A stretch of DNA of 64,000 nucleotides from JBGVSA01 sp049840475 (GTDB lineage: Bacteria > Pseudomonadota > Gammaproteobacteria > Burkholderiales > Rhodocyclaceae), in the NCBI GenBank assembly GCA_049840475.1, contig JASGKX010000003.1:62001-126000 (forward strand), in the 5' to 3' direction. Positions 7,778 through 16,502 of the stretch are shown in pieces (within the stretch, counting starts at the first letter, position 1; each line of letters begins with the position of its first letter). The translations under genes were made by a program, and so were the position numbers. The notes under the pieces are model-generated. The model did not search any database and was not told the DNA's origin. It was given only the letters and a program-made list of their open reading frames with translations.

Positions 7778-10153
7778 ATGCAGTTCTCTGAACAGTGGTT
7801 GCGTTCCCTGGTCAATCCAGCGCTCGATTCGGATGCGCTGTGTCATTTGCTGACCATGGCCGGACTCGAAGTTGAAGAGGTCGCGGCGGTGGCGCCCGAT
7901 TTTTCCGGCGTTGTCGTGGCGCAGATTGTTTCGTTCGAAAAGCACCCTAACGCCGACAAGCTCAAGGTTTGTGCGGTCGACATCGGCACGGGCGAACTGC
8001 AGCAGATCGTCTGCGGTGCGCCGAACGTGTTCGCCGGCATGAAAGCCCCGTGCGCCAAGGTTGGCGCCAAGCTACCGGGTTTTGACATCAAGGCTGCCAA
8101 GCTGCGCGGTGTCGAATCGTTCGGCATGATGTGTTCGTCGCGCGAGCTGGGTCTGGATGAAGACCATGGTGGCTTGATGGTGCTGCCGGAAGATGCTCCG
8201 GTCGGTGCCGACGTGCGTGAATACCTGTCACTCAATGACAAGCTCATCACCATCAAGCTGACGCCCAATCGCGCTGACTGTCTGAGCCTGATGGGCGTTG
8301 CCCGCGAGGTCTCGGCACTCACGGCCACGCCTTTGCAGGCGCCGCAGATTGCTGCCGTGCCGGCGGCGCTGGATGCTCGTCGCGAAGTCGTGCTGGACGC
8401 GCCGAAGGCTGGCCCGCGCTACCTCGGCCGTGTGCTGCACGATGTGAACACGCAGGCGCCGACGCCAGCCTGGATGCGTCAGCGGCTGGAGCGTTGCGGC
8501 GTGCGCTCGATCAGCGCTGTCGTCAACGTGACCAACTACGTCATGCTTGAGCTGGGCCAGCCGTTGCACGCCTTTGACGACGACTCGCTCAAGGGTGCAA
8601 TCCACGTGCGCCACCCGGTCGTGGGTGAGCAGATTACTTTGCTCAACGGGCAGGTTGTGGAGCTGCGGGCTGACCATCTGCTGATTGCCGATGAGACGCG
8701 TCCGCTGGCATTGGCTGGCGTGATGGGGGGAGAGGCGAGCGGGGTGGGTGACGGCACCCGCAGTGTGTTCCTGGAGAGCGCATTCTTCCAGCCCGACGCT
8801 ATCGCGGGCCGTGCCCGCGCGTTGGGCTTTTCGTCGGACGCCTCGCATCGTTTCGAGCGCGGTGTCGATCCTGAACTCGCGCCGTTGGCGATGGAGCGCG
8901 CAACGGCGCTCATTCTCGAAATCTGCGGAGGCCAGGCCGGCCCGGTGGTGGAGGCGATCAGCGCTTCCGACATGCCGGCGCGCGCTCGTGTGACGCTGGA
9001 TGCCGGCCGTGCTCGCAAGGTCATTGGCGTGGATGTTTCGACGGCAGAAATGGCTGCGATCTTCGAACGCCTTGGCATGCGCGCCGAGACCGCTGGCGAA
9101 CGCGTGACCGTGCAGGCGCCGAGCTATCGTTTCGATATCGAGATCGAAGAAGACCTGATCGAAGAAGTCGCACGCGTCTTTGGCTACGACAACATCCCCC
9201 CGGTTTCGCCGATGGGGCCGATGCGCATGCTGCCGCAAAGCGAGGGAGCGACGCCGGTGCATCGTCTGCGCCGGCGTGTGGCCGCTCGCGACTACCAGGA
9301 AATCGTGAGCTTCGCTTTCGTTGAAGAAACGTGGGAGCGTGACTTCGTCGGCAACACCGATCCGATCCGCCTGGCCAATCCGATCGCCAGCCAACTGGCT
9401 GTCATGCGCTCGTCGCTGATTGGTGGGTTGATCGGTGTGCTCGACACCAACATCCGCCGCCGAGCGAGCCGCGTGCGTCTGTTCGAGATCGGCCGCTGCT
9501 TCTCGCGCGACGCGCAGGCGACTCCGGTTGAAGGCTACGCGCAGCCCTTGCGTCTGGCGGGCCTGGCCTGGGGGCCGGCGCTCGCCGAGCAATGGGGCAC
9601 GGCAACACGGCGTATCGATTTCTTCGACGTGAAGGCTGATGTCGAAGCGCTGCTCGGCGCGCGTGCGACCTACACGGCCGCTACGCATCCGGCATTGCAC
9701 CCGGGGCGGTGCGCGGCCGTACTGGTCGGCGGCAAGCAGATCGGCGTGATCGGCGAGTTGCATCCGGCATGGGTGCAGAAGTATGACCTTGGCACCGCGC
9801 CGGTCGTATTTGAGCTTGAGCTGTCGCAGGTGCTCGAAGGCGCTGTGCCGGCGGCACGCGATCTCACCCGCCAGCCTTCGGTGACGCGCGATTTGGCGCT
9901 GGTGGTGCCGGTCAAGCTGCCGGCTGGCGAGTTGGTCGACGCGTTGCGCGCTGCCGCGCCAGAGATCGTACGTTCGGTTGGCGTGTTCGATGTCTACACG
10001 GGTAAGGGAATCGATCCCGAGCACAAGAGCATTGCTTTGCGTGCCGTGCTTCAGCACACTGAGCGGACTCTGGAAGAGACCGAAATCGAGCAGGCGATGA
10101 ACGCGCTTGTTCAGGCTGCCGAGCAAAAATTCGGCGCGCACTTGCGTGCGTAA
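7778..10153 (+). CDS. pheT: Phenylalanyl-tRNA synthetase beta subunit
   Basis: 791 residues, close to the family norm of about 800. Domains: N-terminal catalytic-like region, OB-fold tRNA-binding module (about 40-150, with KHPNADKLKVC), B3/B4 editing domain (about 210-370, with NVTNYVMLELGQPLHAFD), B5 domain (about 400-470), a class II-like core, and the C-terminal ferredoxin-fold anticodon-binding domain (PSVTRDLALVVP near the end). The beta subunit binds tRNA-Phe and edits mischarged Tyr-tRNA. It is co-transcribed with pheS and ihfA. Confidence 0.96.
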   Translation: MQFSEQWLRSLVNPALDSDALCHLLTMAGLEVEEVAAVAPDFSGVVVAQIVSFEKHPNADKLKVCAVDIGTGELQQIVCGAPNVFAGMKAPCAKVGAKLPGFDIKAAKLRGVESFGMMCSSRELGLDEDHGGLMVLPEDAPVGADVREYLSLNDKLITIKLTPNRADCLSLMGVAREVSALTATPLQAPQIAAVPAALDARREVVLDAPKAGPRYLGRVLHDVNTQAPTPAWMRQRLERCGVRSISAVVNVTNYVMLELGQPLHAFDDDSLKGAIHVRHPVVGEQITLLNGQVVELRADHLLIADETRPLALAGVMGGEASGVGDGTRSVFLESAFFQPDAIAGRARALGFSSDASHRFERGVDPELAPLAMERATALILEICGGQAGPVVEAISASDMPARARVTLDAGRARKVIGVDVSTAEMAAIFERLGMRAETAGERVTVQAPSYRFDIEIEEDLIEEVARVFGYDNIPPVSPMGPMRMLPQSEGATPVHRLRRRVAARDYQEIVSFAFVEETWERDFVGNTDPIRLANPIASQLAVMRSSLIGGLIGVLDTNIRRRASRVRLFEIGRCFSRDAQATPVEGYAQPLRLAGLAWGPALAEQWGTATRRIDFFDVKADVEALLGARATYTAATHPALHPGRCAAVLVGGKQIGVIGELHPAWVQKYDLGTAPVVFELELSQVLEGAVPAARDLTRQPSVTRDLALVVPVKLPAGELVDALRAAAPEIVRSVGVFDVYTGKGIDPEHKSIALRAVLQHTERTLEETEIEQAMNALVQAAEQKFGAHLRA

Positions 10154-10173
10154 CAAGGGAAGTTCTTCAAGCT

Positions 10174-10491
10174 ATGACGACGACAAGTACGCTGACCAAA
10201 GCCGAACTGGCCGAGCTGCTATTCGAGAAGGTCGGCCTCAACAAGCGTGAAGCCAAGGACATGGTGGAAGGTTTCTTCGAGGAAATCCGCAATGCTCTGG
10301 AACGTGGCGAGGAAGTGAAACTTTCTGGCTTCGGTAATTTCCAATTGCGCGACAAACCGCCGCGTCCTGGGCGTAACCCCAAGACCGGCGAAGAAATCCC
10401 GATCACCGCACGGCGTGTTGTGACCTTTCACGCGAGCCAGAAACTCAAGGCCGCAGTCGAACAGTTGAGCGATGCACAACCTCAGTCCTGA
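10174..10491 (+). CDS. ihfA: Integration host factor alpha subunit
   Basis: 105 residues. It has the bacterial DNA-bending HU/IHF fold with TLTKAELAELLFEKVGLNK at the start, the KLSGFGNF motif, and the beta-arm signature GRNPKTGEEIPI with the Pro that intercalates at the DNA kink. Its position after pheT is conserved in proteobacteria and identifies it as IHF-alpha rather than HU. It pairs with IHF-beta, encoded elsewhere. It overlaps the next gene by 20 bases. Confidence 0.94.
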   Translation: MTTTSTLTKAELAELLFEKVGLNKREAKDMVEGFFEEIRNALERGEEVKLSGFGNFQLRDKPPRPGRNPKTGEEIPITARRVVTFHASQKLKAAVEQLSDAQPQS

Positions 10492-10849
10492 GTCTGAAGT
10501 CGTCCTGCCCCCGATCCCCGCCAAACGGTATTTCACCATTGGCGAGGTGGCCGACCTGTGCGGTGTGAAGCCGCACGTGTTGCGCTATTGGGAGCAGGAA
10601 TTCACTCAGCTCAGGCCGGTCAAGCGCCGAGGTAACCGCCGCTATTACCAGCACCATGAAGTCCTGCTGGTTCGCCGTATCCGCGAACTGCTCTACCGGG
10701 ACGGCTTTACCATCAGTGGCGCGCGCAACCAACTCAGTGAAGTCGGCCAGCTCGAACAGGAAGCCGCCGACAACGCTGCACGTGAAAAGGCTGTCGTGGA
10801 TTCCGTCCGCGCGCAGTTGCAGGACCTTCTTACTTATTTGCGGTCCTGA
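10472..10849 (+). CDS. MerR family transcriptional regulator
   Basis: 125 residues. An N-terminal winged helix of MerR type (about 15-85) is visible: YFTIGEVADLCGVKPHVLRYWE, then RRYYQHHEVLLVRRIRELLY. The C-terminal part is a short charged helix without a Cys or obvious ligand-binding domain, so the effector is unknown. The start overlaps ihfA by 20 bases, suggesting translational coupling. This ihfA-merR pairing is common in Betaproteobacteria. Targets are not known to me. Confidence 0.9.
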   Translation: MHNLSPESEVVLPPIPAKRYFTIGEVADLCGVKPHVLRYWEQEFTQLRPVKRRGNRRYYQHHEVLLVRRIRELLYRDGFTISGARNQLSEVGQLEQEAADNAAREKAVVDSVRAQLQDLLTYLRS

Positions 10850-10897
10850 TTTACCGGCGCTGCGGCACTGCAGCATGCAGGCCGAATGCCGGACTCC

Positions 10898-11470
10898 TCA
10901 GCCAGAAATCAAACTTGTAACGTGCTGGTGCAATTGGCTGATGTCGTCGGCCATGCGCGTGTAAACCATCATCGATAGCCCGAACGAGTGCGTGTACAGC
11001 AGTAGCGCACGCATGCGCGCATCATCTTCACTGAAGCCCGCGAGCCGGAAGAGATTGGTGGCGTCGTTGAGTCGCGCGCTGTCTACGTCTTCCACTGCAC
11101 TGGCAGCTTGGGCGTCGCGCCGCGCCCAGTCGCGGATCGCCAGTTCAATGCGCACGCCTTTGCGATTCGGCCGGATGCTGTACGCGTCGATAACGCGCCG
11201 GATCTGTTCGCGGGCGGTGTCAGGCGTTGCTTCGGCTTGCCGTGCGCTGTCGCGAATGCGTCCGTCGCGCCAGGTTTCGAGTAACGCATCGAGCAAGGCC
11301 TGCCGATCCTTGAAGTGCCAGTAGAAGCTGCCTTTGGTCACGCCCAACTGCTTGGCAAGCACTTCGACCCGTACGCCAGCCAGGCCGTCTTCGGCAAGCA
11401 GTTCTGTTGCAAGCTGGACCCATGCACTACGGTCCAGTGTGTGGCGGGTGTTTTCTGATCGAGTCTCCAT
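10898..11470 (-). CDS. TetR family transcriptional regulator
   Basis: 190 residues from ATG 11470 (METRSENTRH); a GTG at 11488 would add six residues, and neither start has a clear ribosome binding site. It has a classic TetR N-terminal HTH (LAKQLGVTKGSFYWHFKDRQALLDALL) and an all-helical C-terminal domain of unknown ligand. It is divergent from etfB. A seven-base inverted repeat (11517-11534) in the shared intergenic region is a plausible operator, which would place etfBA and its own gene under its control. Regulation of fatty acid or acyl-CoA oxidation is a reasonable guess from the neighbours only. Confidence 0.9.
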   Translation of the reverse strand: METRSENTRHTLDRSAWVQLATELLAEDGLAGVRVEVLAKQLGVTKGSFYWHFKDRQALLDALLETWRDGRIRDSARQAEATPDTAREQIRRVIDAYSIRPNRKGVRIELAIRDWARRDAQAASAVEDVDSARLNDATNLFRLAGFSEDDARMRALLLYTHSFGLSMMVYTRMADDISQLHQHVTSLISG

Positions 11471-11481
11471 ACTGTGGAGTA

Positions 11482-11511
11482 TTGACACAAAGTGCCCAAA
11501 GACGCTACTTT
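11482..11511 (+). promoter_or_regulatory. Candidate promoter facing etfBA
   Basis: TTGACA at 11482-11487 and TACTTT at 11506-11511 with an 18-base spacer. The -35 box is perfect; the -10 box is weak. The start would fall near 11518, inside the inverted repeat at 11517-11534, so a regulator bound there would block it. Confidence 0.45.
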
Positions 11512-11516
11512 TCCGG

Positions 11517-11534
11517 CCATACGCTGCCGTATGG
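11517..11534. promoter_or_regulatory. Inverted repeat, candidate TetR-type operator
   Basis: CCATACG-CTGC-CGTATGG is a perfect seven-base inverted repeat in the space between the TetR-type gene and etfB. It has no T-run and sits at a promoter, so an operator fits better than a terminator. Which protein binds it is inference from adjacency. Confidence 0.5.
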
Positions 11535-11678
11535 GGTGTTTGAGCTGGGCTAAGAGCGGATGGCGTAATAACAGTCGGTTATAAAGCCGCCAGATGATCG
11601 GTGACATACTGTAGGGCTTTGCCGCTTGCCTTGTTCAAAGCAAGGCGCGGCGCGGTTTCCAGACTTGAGGAGATGAGT

Positions 11679-12428
11679 GTGAAAGTACTGGTTCCAGTCA
11701 AGCGCGTCGTTGATTACAACGTCAAGGTGCGTGTGAAGGCTGACGGTAGCGGTGTCGATCTGGCGAACGTGAAAATGTCGATGAACCCCTTCGACGAAAT
11801 CGCCGTGGAAGAAGCAGTGCGCCTGCGTGAAGCAGGTACGGCGACGGAAGTCGTCGTGGTGTCGTGCGGTGCGGCGCAATCGGCCGATACGCTGCGCGCA
11901 GCCATGGCGATGGGCGCGGATCGCGCCATCCTCGTCGAGACCGACGCTGAACTCCAACCGCTGGCTGTCGCCAAGCTACTCAAGGCTGTGGCCGAAAAAG
12001 AAGCGCCCCAGCTCATCGTGCTTGGTAAGCAGGCCATCGATGACGACGCCAACCAGACCGCACAGATGCTGGCTGCCGTGTTGGGCTGGCCGCAGGCGAC
12101 TTTCGCGTCGAGCGTGAAGGTGGCCGACGGCGGCATTCAGGTCAGCCGCGAAATCGACGGTGGTATCGAGACGGTTGCGATGTCGTTGCCGGCTGTCGTG
12201 TCCGCCGATCTGCGCCTGAACGAGCCGCGCTACGCCACACTGCCCAACATCATGAAGGCCAAGAAAAAGCCGCTGGAAACCATTCCCGCCGCCGACCTCG
12301 GCGTGGACATTGCACCGCGCCTGATCACGGTTCGCGTGGAAGAGCCGAAGAAGCGCCAGGGCGGTGTGAAGCTGGCTAACGTTCAAGAACTCGTCGCCAA
12401 GCTGCGCGACGAGGCCAAGGTAATCTGA
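11679..12428 (+). CDS. etfB: Electron transfer flavoprotein beta subunit
   Basis: 249 residues from GTG 11679 (VKVLVPVKRVVDYN). I prefer this GTG over the ATG at 11673 because GAGGAG ends at 11672, leaving six bases to the GTG but none to the ATG. The ETF beta fold is seen with KMSMNPFDEIAVEEA, GKQAIDDDANQT and PAVVSADLRLNEPRYA. ETF accepts electrons from acyl-CoA dehydrogenases and passes them to ETF:ubiquinone oxidoreductase. It lies 13 bases before etfA, with an acyl-CoA dehydrogenase 2 kb downstream. Confidence 0.95.
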   Translation: MKVLVPVKRVVDYNVKVRVKADGSGVDLANVKMSMNPFDEIAVEEAVRLREAGTATEVVVVSCGAAQSADTLRAAMAMGADRAILVETDAELQPLAVAKLLKAVAEKEAPQLIVLGKQAIDDDANQTAQMLAAVLGWPQATFASSVKVADGGIQVSREIDGGIETVAMSLPAVVSADLRLNEPRYATLPNIMKAKKKPLETIPAADLGVDIAPRLITVRVEEPKKRQGGVKLANVQELVAKLRDEAKVI

Positions 12429-12441
12429 GGAGAGACGCGCA

Positions 12442-13377
12442 ATGACGATTCTGCTTGTCGCGGAACACGACAACGCTGCGCTCAAAGGCAGCACGCTCAA
12501 CACCCTGACCGCCGCCCGCAAGATCGGCGGTGACATCGATGTGGTCGTCGTCGGTAGTGGCTGTGGTGCCGTGGCCGAAAGCGCCGCCAAGGCCGAAGGC
12601 GTGACCCGCGTGCGCGTGGTGGACGCCACGCACTATGCTGATCAAACGGTTGAAAACGTCGCCGTGTGCCTGGCGCAACTGGCAGGCAGCTACAGCCATG
12701 TGCTGCTGCCAGCGGGCAGCTTCGGCAAGAATCTGGGCCCGCGCCTGGCCGCACTGCTCGACGTTGCGCAGGTGTCGGACATTACCGCTGTGGTGTCCGC
12801 CGACACCTATGAGCGCCCGATCTACGCCGGCAACGCCGTGGCAACGGTGCGCAGCACCGACCCCGTTCAAGTGGTCACGGTCCGTCCGTCAGCCTTTGCG
12901 CTGGCAGCAACCGGCGCTGGCAATGCCACGGTCGAAACTGCCCCGGCAGGTCCGGACCTTGGCGTGACGCGCCTGGTGAGCCGTGAGCTGTCGACCTCCA
13001 AGCGCCCCGAACTGGGAGCTGCCCGCGTCGTTGTGGCCGGTGGTCGCGCATTGGGTTCCAAGGAGCAATTCGAAGGTCTGCTCGAGCCGTTGGCCGACAA
13101 GCTGAATGCCGCCATCGGCGCATCTCGCGCGGCGGTCGATGCTGGCTATGCCGCCAACGACACGCAGGTCGGCCAGACCGGCAAGGCGGTGGCGCCGGAG
13201 CTCTACATCGCCGTTGGCATTTCTGGTGCGATCCAGCATCTGGCCGGCATGAAGGACTCGAAGGTGATCGTTGCCATCAACAAGGATCCGGACGCCGTCA
13301 TCTTCCAGGTGGCCGACTACGGTCTCGAAGGCGATCTGTTCGAGATCGTGCCGCAACTGACGGCTGCGCTGGGGTAA
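12442..13377 (+). CDS. etfA: Electron transfer flavoprotein alpha subunit
   Basis: 311 residues with a GAGGAGAG site in front. The C-terminal FAD-binding domain is clear: RVVVAGGRALGS, the QVGQTGKAVAPELYIAVG stretch (the Q-T-G loop contacts FAD) and AINKDPDAVIFQVADYG. It forms a heterodimer with EtfB and carries FAD; AMP sits in the beta subunit. Normal length. Confidence 0.96.
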   Translation: MTILLVAEHDNAALKGSTLNTLTAARKIGGDIDVVVVGSGCGAVAESAAKAEGVTRVRVVDATHYADQTVENVAVCLAQLAGSYSHVLLPAGSFGKNLGPRLAALLDVAQVSDITAVVSADTYERPIYAGNAVATVRSTDPVQVVTVRPSAFALAATGAGNATVETAPAGPDLGVTRLVSRELSTSKRPELGAARVVVAGGRALGSKEQFEGLLEPLADKLNAAIGASRAAVDAGYAANDTQVGQTGKAVAPELYIAVGISGAIQHLAGMKDSKVIVAINKDPDAVIFQVADYGLEGDLFEIVPQLTAALG

Positions 13378-13395
13378 CACAGCCAGGGGCCGGCG

Positions 13396-14061
13396 ATGAA
13401 CTTCACGATTGCCTCGGTCCCTGTTCTGTTGCATGTGGCCGCTGCCTTGATGGTGGCGGCCATATTCTGGCGTCATGCGCGTCACGTCGATTGGCGACAT
13501 CTCATCGGCAGCGCGCAACTGCACCACGCAGCGGGCGGGGTGCTGGTGATTGCCATGCTATGGAGCCTCAAGGGGCAACTCGCTCCCGGCTTCAATCTCC
13601 ATCTGATCGGCGCCACGCTGGCGACCCTCGTCTTCGACTTGCCTCTGGCGTCTTTCGTGCTGTTGGGCGGCGCAATCGTCGCGACGTTCGCAGGTTCGGG
13701 TGACTGGTTGGCGCTACCGCTCAACGTGCTGACGGCGGCATTGCTGCCAGCATGGATCAGTACTCACGTACTGCACGCCGTCGAACGGCGGCTACCCGCG
13801 CACTTCTTCATCTACATCTTTCTGGCGGGCTGTTTCAATGCCACTCTCGGCGTACTTGCCGTGGGGGGCGTCGCAACTGCCGTGCTCGCACTCTCCCATG
13901 TGCAGCCCTTGTCGTGGCTGCTCACCGAATACGCTCCGTTTTTCCTCTTGCTGGCGTTTGCCGAAAGCTGGCTGACCGGCATGGCGCTCACGCTGATGGT
14001 CGTCTATCGACCCGGCTGGGTCGTCACCTTCGACGACCATCGCTACCTGGAGGGAAAGTGA
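13396..14061 (+). CDS. CbiM-like energy-coupling-factor type membrane protein
   Basis: 221 residues with about six hydrophobic segments. The phrase NLHLIGATLATLVFDLPLA and the Phe/Tyr-rich core HFFIYIFLAGCFNATLGVL resemble the CbiM/NikM S-component family of metal (Co/Ni) transporters. It lacks the usual N-terminal MHIPDG metal-site peptide of true CbiM, and no CbiN, CbiQ or CbiO gene is nearby, so metal transport is doubtful. It is translated just before the 95-residue protein, so the two probably form an operon, perhaps reading on from etfBA (18-base gap). Confidence 0.7.
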   Translation: MNFTIASVPVLLHVAAALMVAAIFWRHARHVDWRHLIGSAQLHHAAGGVLVIAMLWSLKGQLAPGFNLHLIGATLATLVFDLPLASFVLLGGAIVATFAGSGDWLALPLNVLTAALLPAWISTHVLHAVERRLPAHFFIYIFLAGCFNATLGVLAVGGVATAVLALSHVQPLSWLLTEYAPFFLLLAFAESWLTGMALTLMVVYRPGWVVTFDDHRYLEGK

Positions 14062-14062
14062 C

Positions 14063-14350
14063 ATGAGCATCTTTGCCCTGAATACAGACGACAACCGTCT
14101 GCGCGAATTCGACGACGAAGATGCCGTCATGGCGGCTTGCCCAGTCGAGGACGTCATGGCGCAGCGCTGGATGTTCTTTGCGAAGGACGGCGAACCGCTA
14201 CGCCCTGAACGTAGCGGCGCGGGTTACTACCTGCGCCCGTGGGCGTCGTGTTCGTCATGCCGACTGGAGCAAGTTCTGCCGTTCGTGCAATCGATCGAGA
14301 GTACGAACGGGCTGACGGTGGAACAAGTGGCGCAGAGCCTGCGTCACTAG
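14063..14350 (+). CDS. Small conserved protein of unknown function
   Basis: 95 residues, acidic, with one base between the stop of the CbiM-like gene and its ATG, so translation is probably coupled. It contains a CSSC pair (residues 62-65, in WASCSSCRLEQV) that could bind metal or be redox active, and aromatic residues around RWMFFAKDGEPLRP. No signal peptide or membrane segment. I do not recognise the family. Confidence 0.7.
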   Translation: MSIFALNTDDNRLREFDDEDAVMAACPVEDVMAQRWMFFAKDGEPLRPERSGAGYYLRPWASCSSCRLEQVLPFVQSIESTNGLTVEQVAQSLRH

Positions 14351-14356
14351 GAGAGT

Positions 14357-14377
14357 CTGTTCGCGCAACGCGAACAG
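14357..14377. repeat. Perfect 9-bp inverted repeat (hairpin)
   Basis: CTGTTCGCG-CAA-CGCGAACAG begins seven bases after the stop of the 95-residue protein and lies 65 bases before the acyl-CoA dehydrogenase start. There is no T-run, so it may be a transcript-stabilising hairpin, a weak terminator or an operator. Confidence 0.5.
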
Positions 14378-14441
14378 GTCGTAGCAGATCTGCCAGGCGT
14401 CATGCCGAGGCAGACAACGATGATGTGATGGAGACAGAGAG

Positions 14442-16235
14442 ATGAGCGACTATAAGGCGCCGCTTGAGGACATGCATTTTGTCCTGCAACACCTCGCCGA
14501 TCTGCGCACGGTGCAGTCACTGCCCGGGTGCGAAGAATTCACGGACGATCTGATCGAGGCAATTTTCGAAGAGGCCAGCAAGTTTGCCGGTGGCGTACTG
14601 GCGCCTCTCAATCGTGTGGGCGACCGCGAAGGTGCGCGTTGCGAGGACGGTCAGGTCCGCACCGCGCCCGGCTGGCGAGAGGCTTACCGCCACTTTGCCG
14701 AAGCCGGCTGGACCTCGGTAGCGGCACCCACCGAGTACGGCGGGCAAGGCTTGCCGACGCTGATCTCGGCATCGCTCAACGAAATGTGGAAGAGCGCGAA
14801 CCTGGCGTTCTCACTCTGCCCGATGCTCACGGCTGGCGCGGTCGAAGCGATCCTTGCGCGTGGCTCTGAACCCCTGCGGGCGACGTATCTCCCGAAGATG
14901 GTGAGCGGCGAATGGACGGGCACCATGAACCTGACCGAACCGCAGGCAGGCTCCGATCTGTCTGCCGTACGCACGCGTGCCGAACCCGTGGGCGATGGCA
15001 GTTATCGCATCGTTGGTCAGAAGATCTTCATCACCTACGGCGAACACGATCTGGCAGAGAACATCATCCATCTGGTGCTCGCACGCTTGCCGGATGCGCC
15101 GGAAGGCGTCAAAGGCATCTCGCTGTTCGTCGTGCCCAAGTTCCTCGTCAACGCCGACGGTTCGCGCGGCGCGCACAACGACTTGCGCTGCGTGTCGATC
15201 GAACACAAGCTTGGCATTCACGCCAGCCCCACGTGCGTGATGGCGTATGGCGACGCAGGCGGTGCGGTTGGCTATCTCGTCGGCGAGCCCCATCGTGGCC
15301 TGGAGATCATGTTCGTAATGATGAACATGGCACGCTATGCGGTTGGCATGGAAGGTGTTGCCATTGCCGAACGGGCATGGCAACAAGCGCTTGGTTATGC
15401 GAACGAACGCGTGCAGGGCGTTGAGGCTGCCGTACGCAACGGCACACGCGTGCCGATTGCTCGCCACCCCGACGTACGTCGCATGCTGTTGTTGATGAAG
15501 TCGCAGACCGAAGCCATGCGTGCGTTGGCTGCCGTCGTCGCATCACGCATGGACATCGCAGAGCGTCATGCCGACGCGGACACGCGTGCCGCTGCGCAAG
15601 CCTTCGTCGACTTGATGATCCCCGTCGTCAAAGGGTGGAGTACCGAGACGGGCATCCAGATCGCATCGTTGGGTGTCCAGGTGCACGGTGGCATGGGCTA
15701 CGTCGAAGAGACCGGGGCGGCACAGCATCTTCGCGACGCGCGCATCACGACCATCTATGAGGGCACGACCGGCATCCAGGCGATCGACCTTGTCGGTCGA
15801 AAGATCGCGCGGGACGGCGGTCAGGCGCTCAAGGCCCTGATCGAGGAGATGCGTCAGGTCGTGTCGCAATGCGATGACGTCAGTGACGTGCGCATTCAAC
15901 ACATTGGCGATCTGTTGCGCTTCGGCATTGAAGCACTCGAAGCCAGCGCAACCCACGTGCTTGATATCTACACGAAGGACCTGCGCGAAGCGCTGGCTGG
16001 CGCGACGCCCATGCTGGAACTAATGGGTGTGGTTTGTGGCGGATGGCAAATGGCGCGCGCGGCACTGGTTGCGCAAAAACTGCTGGCCAACGGAGCAGGG
16101 CGAGAGGTCTTCCTGAAATCGAAAATTTCCACTGCGTATTTTTATGCTGATCAGGTATTGAGCCGTGCCGATGGATTCGCGCACGCCGTGCTGCATGGCG
16201 GTAGTGTGTTGGACGAAGACGACGCGTTGTCTTGA
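14442..16235 (+). CDS. Acyl-CoA dehydrogenase, DmdC-type (about 600 residues)
   Basis: 597 residues, longer than classic 380-residue acyl-CoA dehydrogenases and typical of the DmdC (3-methylmercaptopropionyl-CoA dehydrogenase) subfamily, which has a C-terminal extra domain. Visible are MNLTEPQAGSDLSAVRTRA (flavin/substrate loop), GQKIFITYGEHD, a middle beta domain, then VQVHGGMGYVEETGAAQHLRD and ARITTIYEGTTGIQAIDLVGR, which holds the catalytic Glu region. It oxidises an acyl-CoA to the 2-enoyl-CoA and hands electrons to ETF, encoded just upstream. The acyl chain specificity is unknown. A terminator follows. Confidence 0.92.
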   Translation: MSDYKAPLEDMHFVLQHLADLRTVQSLPGCEEFTDDLIEAIFEEASKFAGGVLAPLNRVGDREGARCEDGQVRTAPGWREAYRHFAEAGWTSVAAPTEYGGQGLPTLISASLNEMWKSANLAFSLCPMLTAGAVEAILARGSEPLRATYLPKMVSGEWTGTMNLTEPQAGSDLSAVRTRAEPVGDGSYRIVGQKIFITYGEHDLAENIIHLVLARLPDAPEGVKGISLFVVPKFLVNADGSRGAHNDLRCVSIEHKLGIHASPTCVMAYGDAGGAVGYLVGEPHRGLEIMFVMMNMARYAVGMEGVAIAERAWQQALGYANERVQGVEAAVRNGTRVPIARHPDVRRMLLLMKSQTEAMRALAAVVASRMDIAERHADADTRAAAQAFVDLMIPVVKGWSTETGIQIASLGVQVHGGMGYVEETGAAQHLRDARITTIYEGTTGIQAIDLVGRKIARDGGQALKALIEEMRQVVSQCDDVSDVRIQHIGDLLRFGIEALEASATHVLDIYTKDLREALAGATPMLELMGVVCGGWQMARAALVAQKLLANGAGREVFLKSKISTAYFYADQVLSRADGFAHAVLHGGSVLDEDDALS

Positions 16236-16296
16236 TCAGAAATGTGCGAGTGAACACCTGCTGCAAGGCAGGGTGTTTACGAAATAAGTTAATAGG

Positions 16297-16323
16297 AAAT
16301 GGGGCTACGGCCCCATTTTTCTT
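16297..16323 (+). terminator. Intrinsic terminator after the acyl-CoA dehydrogenase gene
   Basis: A nine-pair stem AAATGGGGC/GCCCCATTT with a four-base loop, followed by T-rich sequence (TTTTTCTTG). Confidence 0.85.
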
Positions 16324-16502
16324 GTGCTGCGGCTGCGGGTTTTCATGTATCCGGAAAAGGAAGAATTTCCGGGAATTTCCATTTTCATCATATTGTTTCG
16401 CCACTTTCACCATGCAACGATCCTCTCCGGACACAGCGCACGCAGACAAGTGCGCAAAGCGCGGGCGTCAACGGCTGCGCGTCCGGGCATCAGGAGGAAT
16501 CA

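Noticed and set aside
8228..10156. 642-residue open frame opposite pheT
   Set aside because: A long antisense frame is a common product of high-GC codon bias; pheT is certain and the antisense product has no recognisable pattern.
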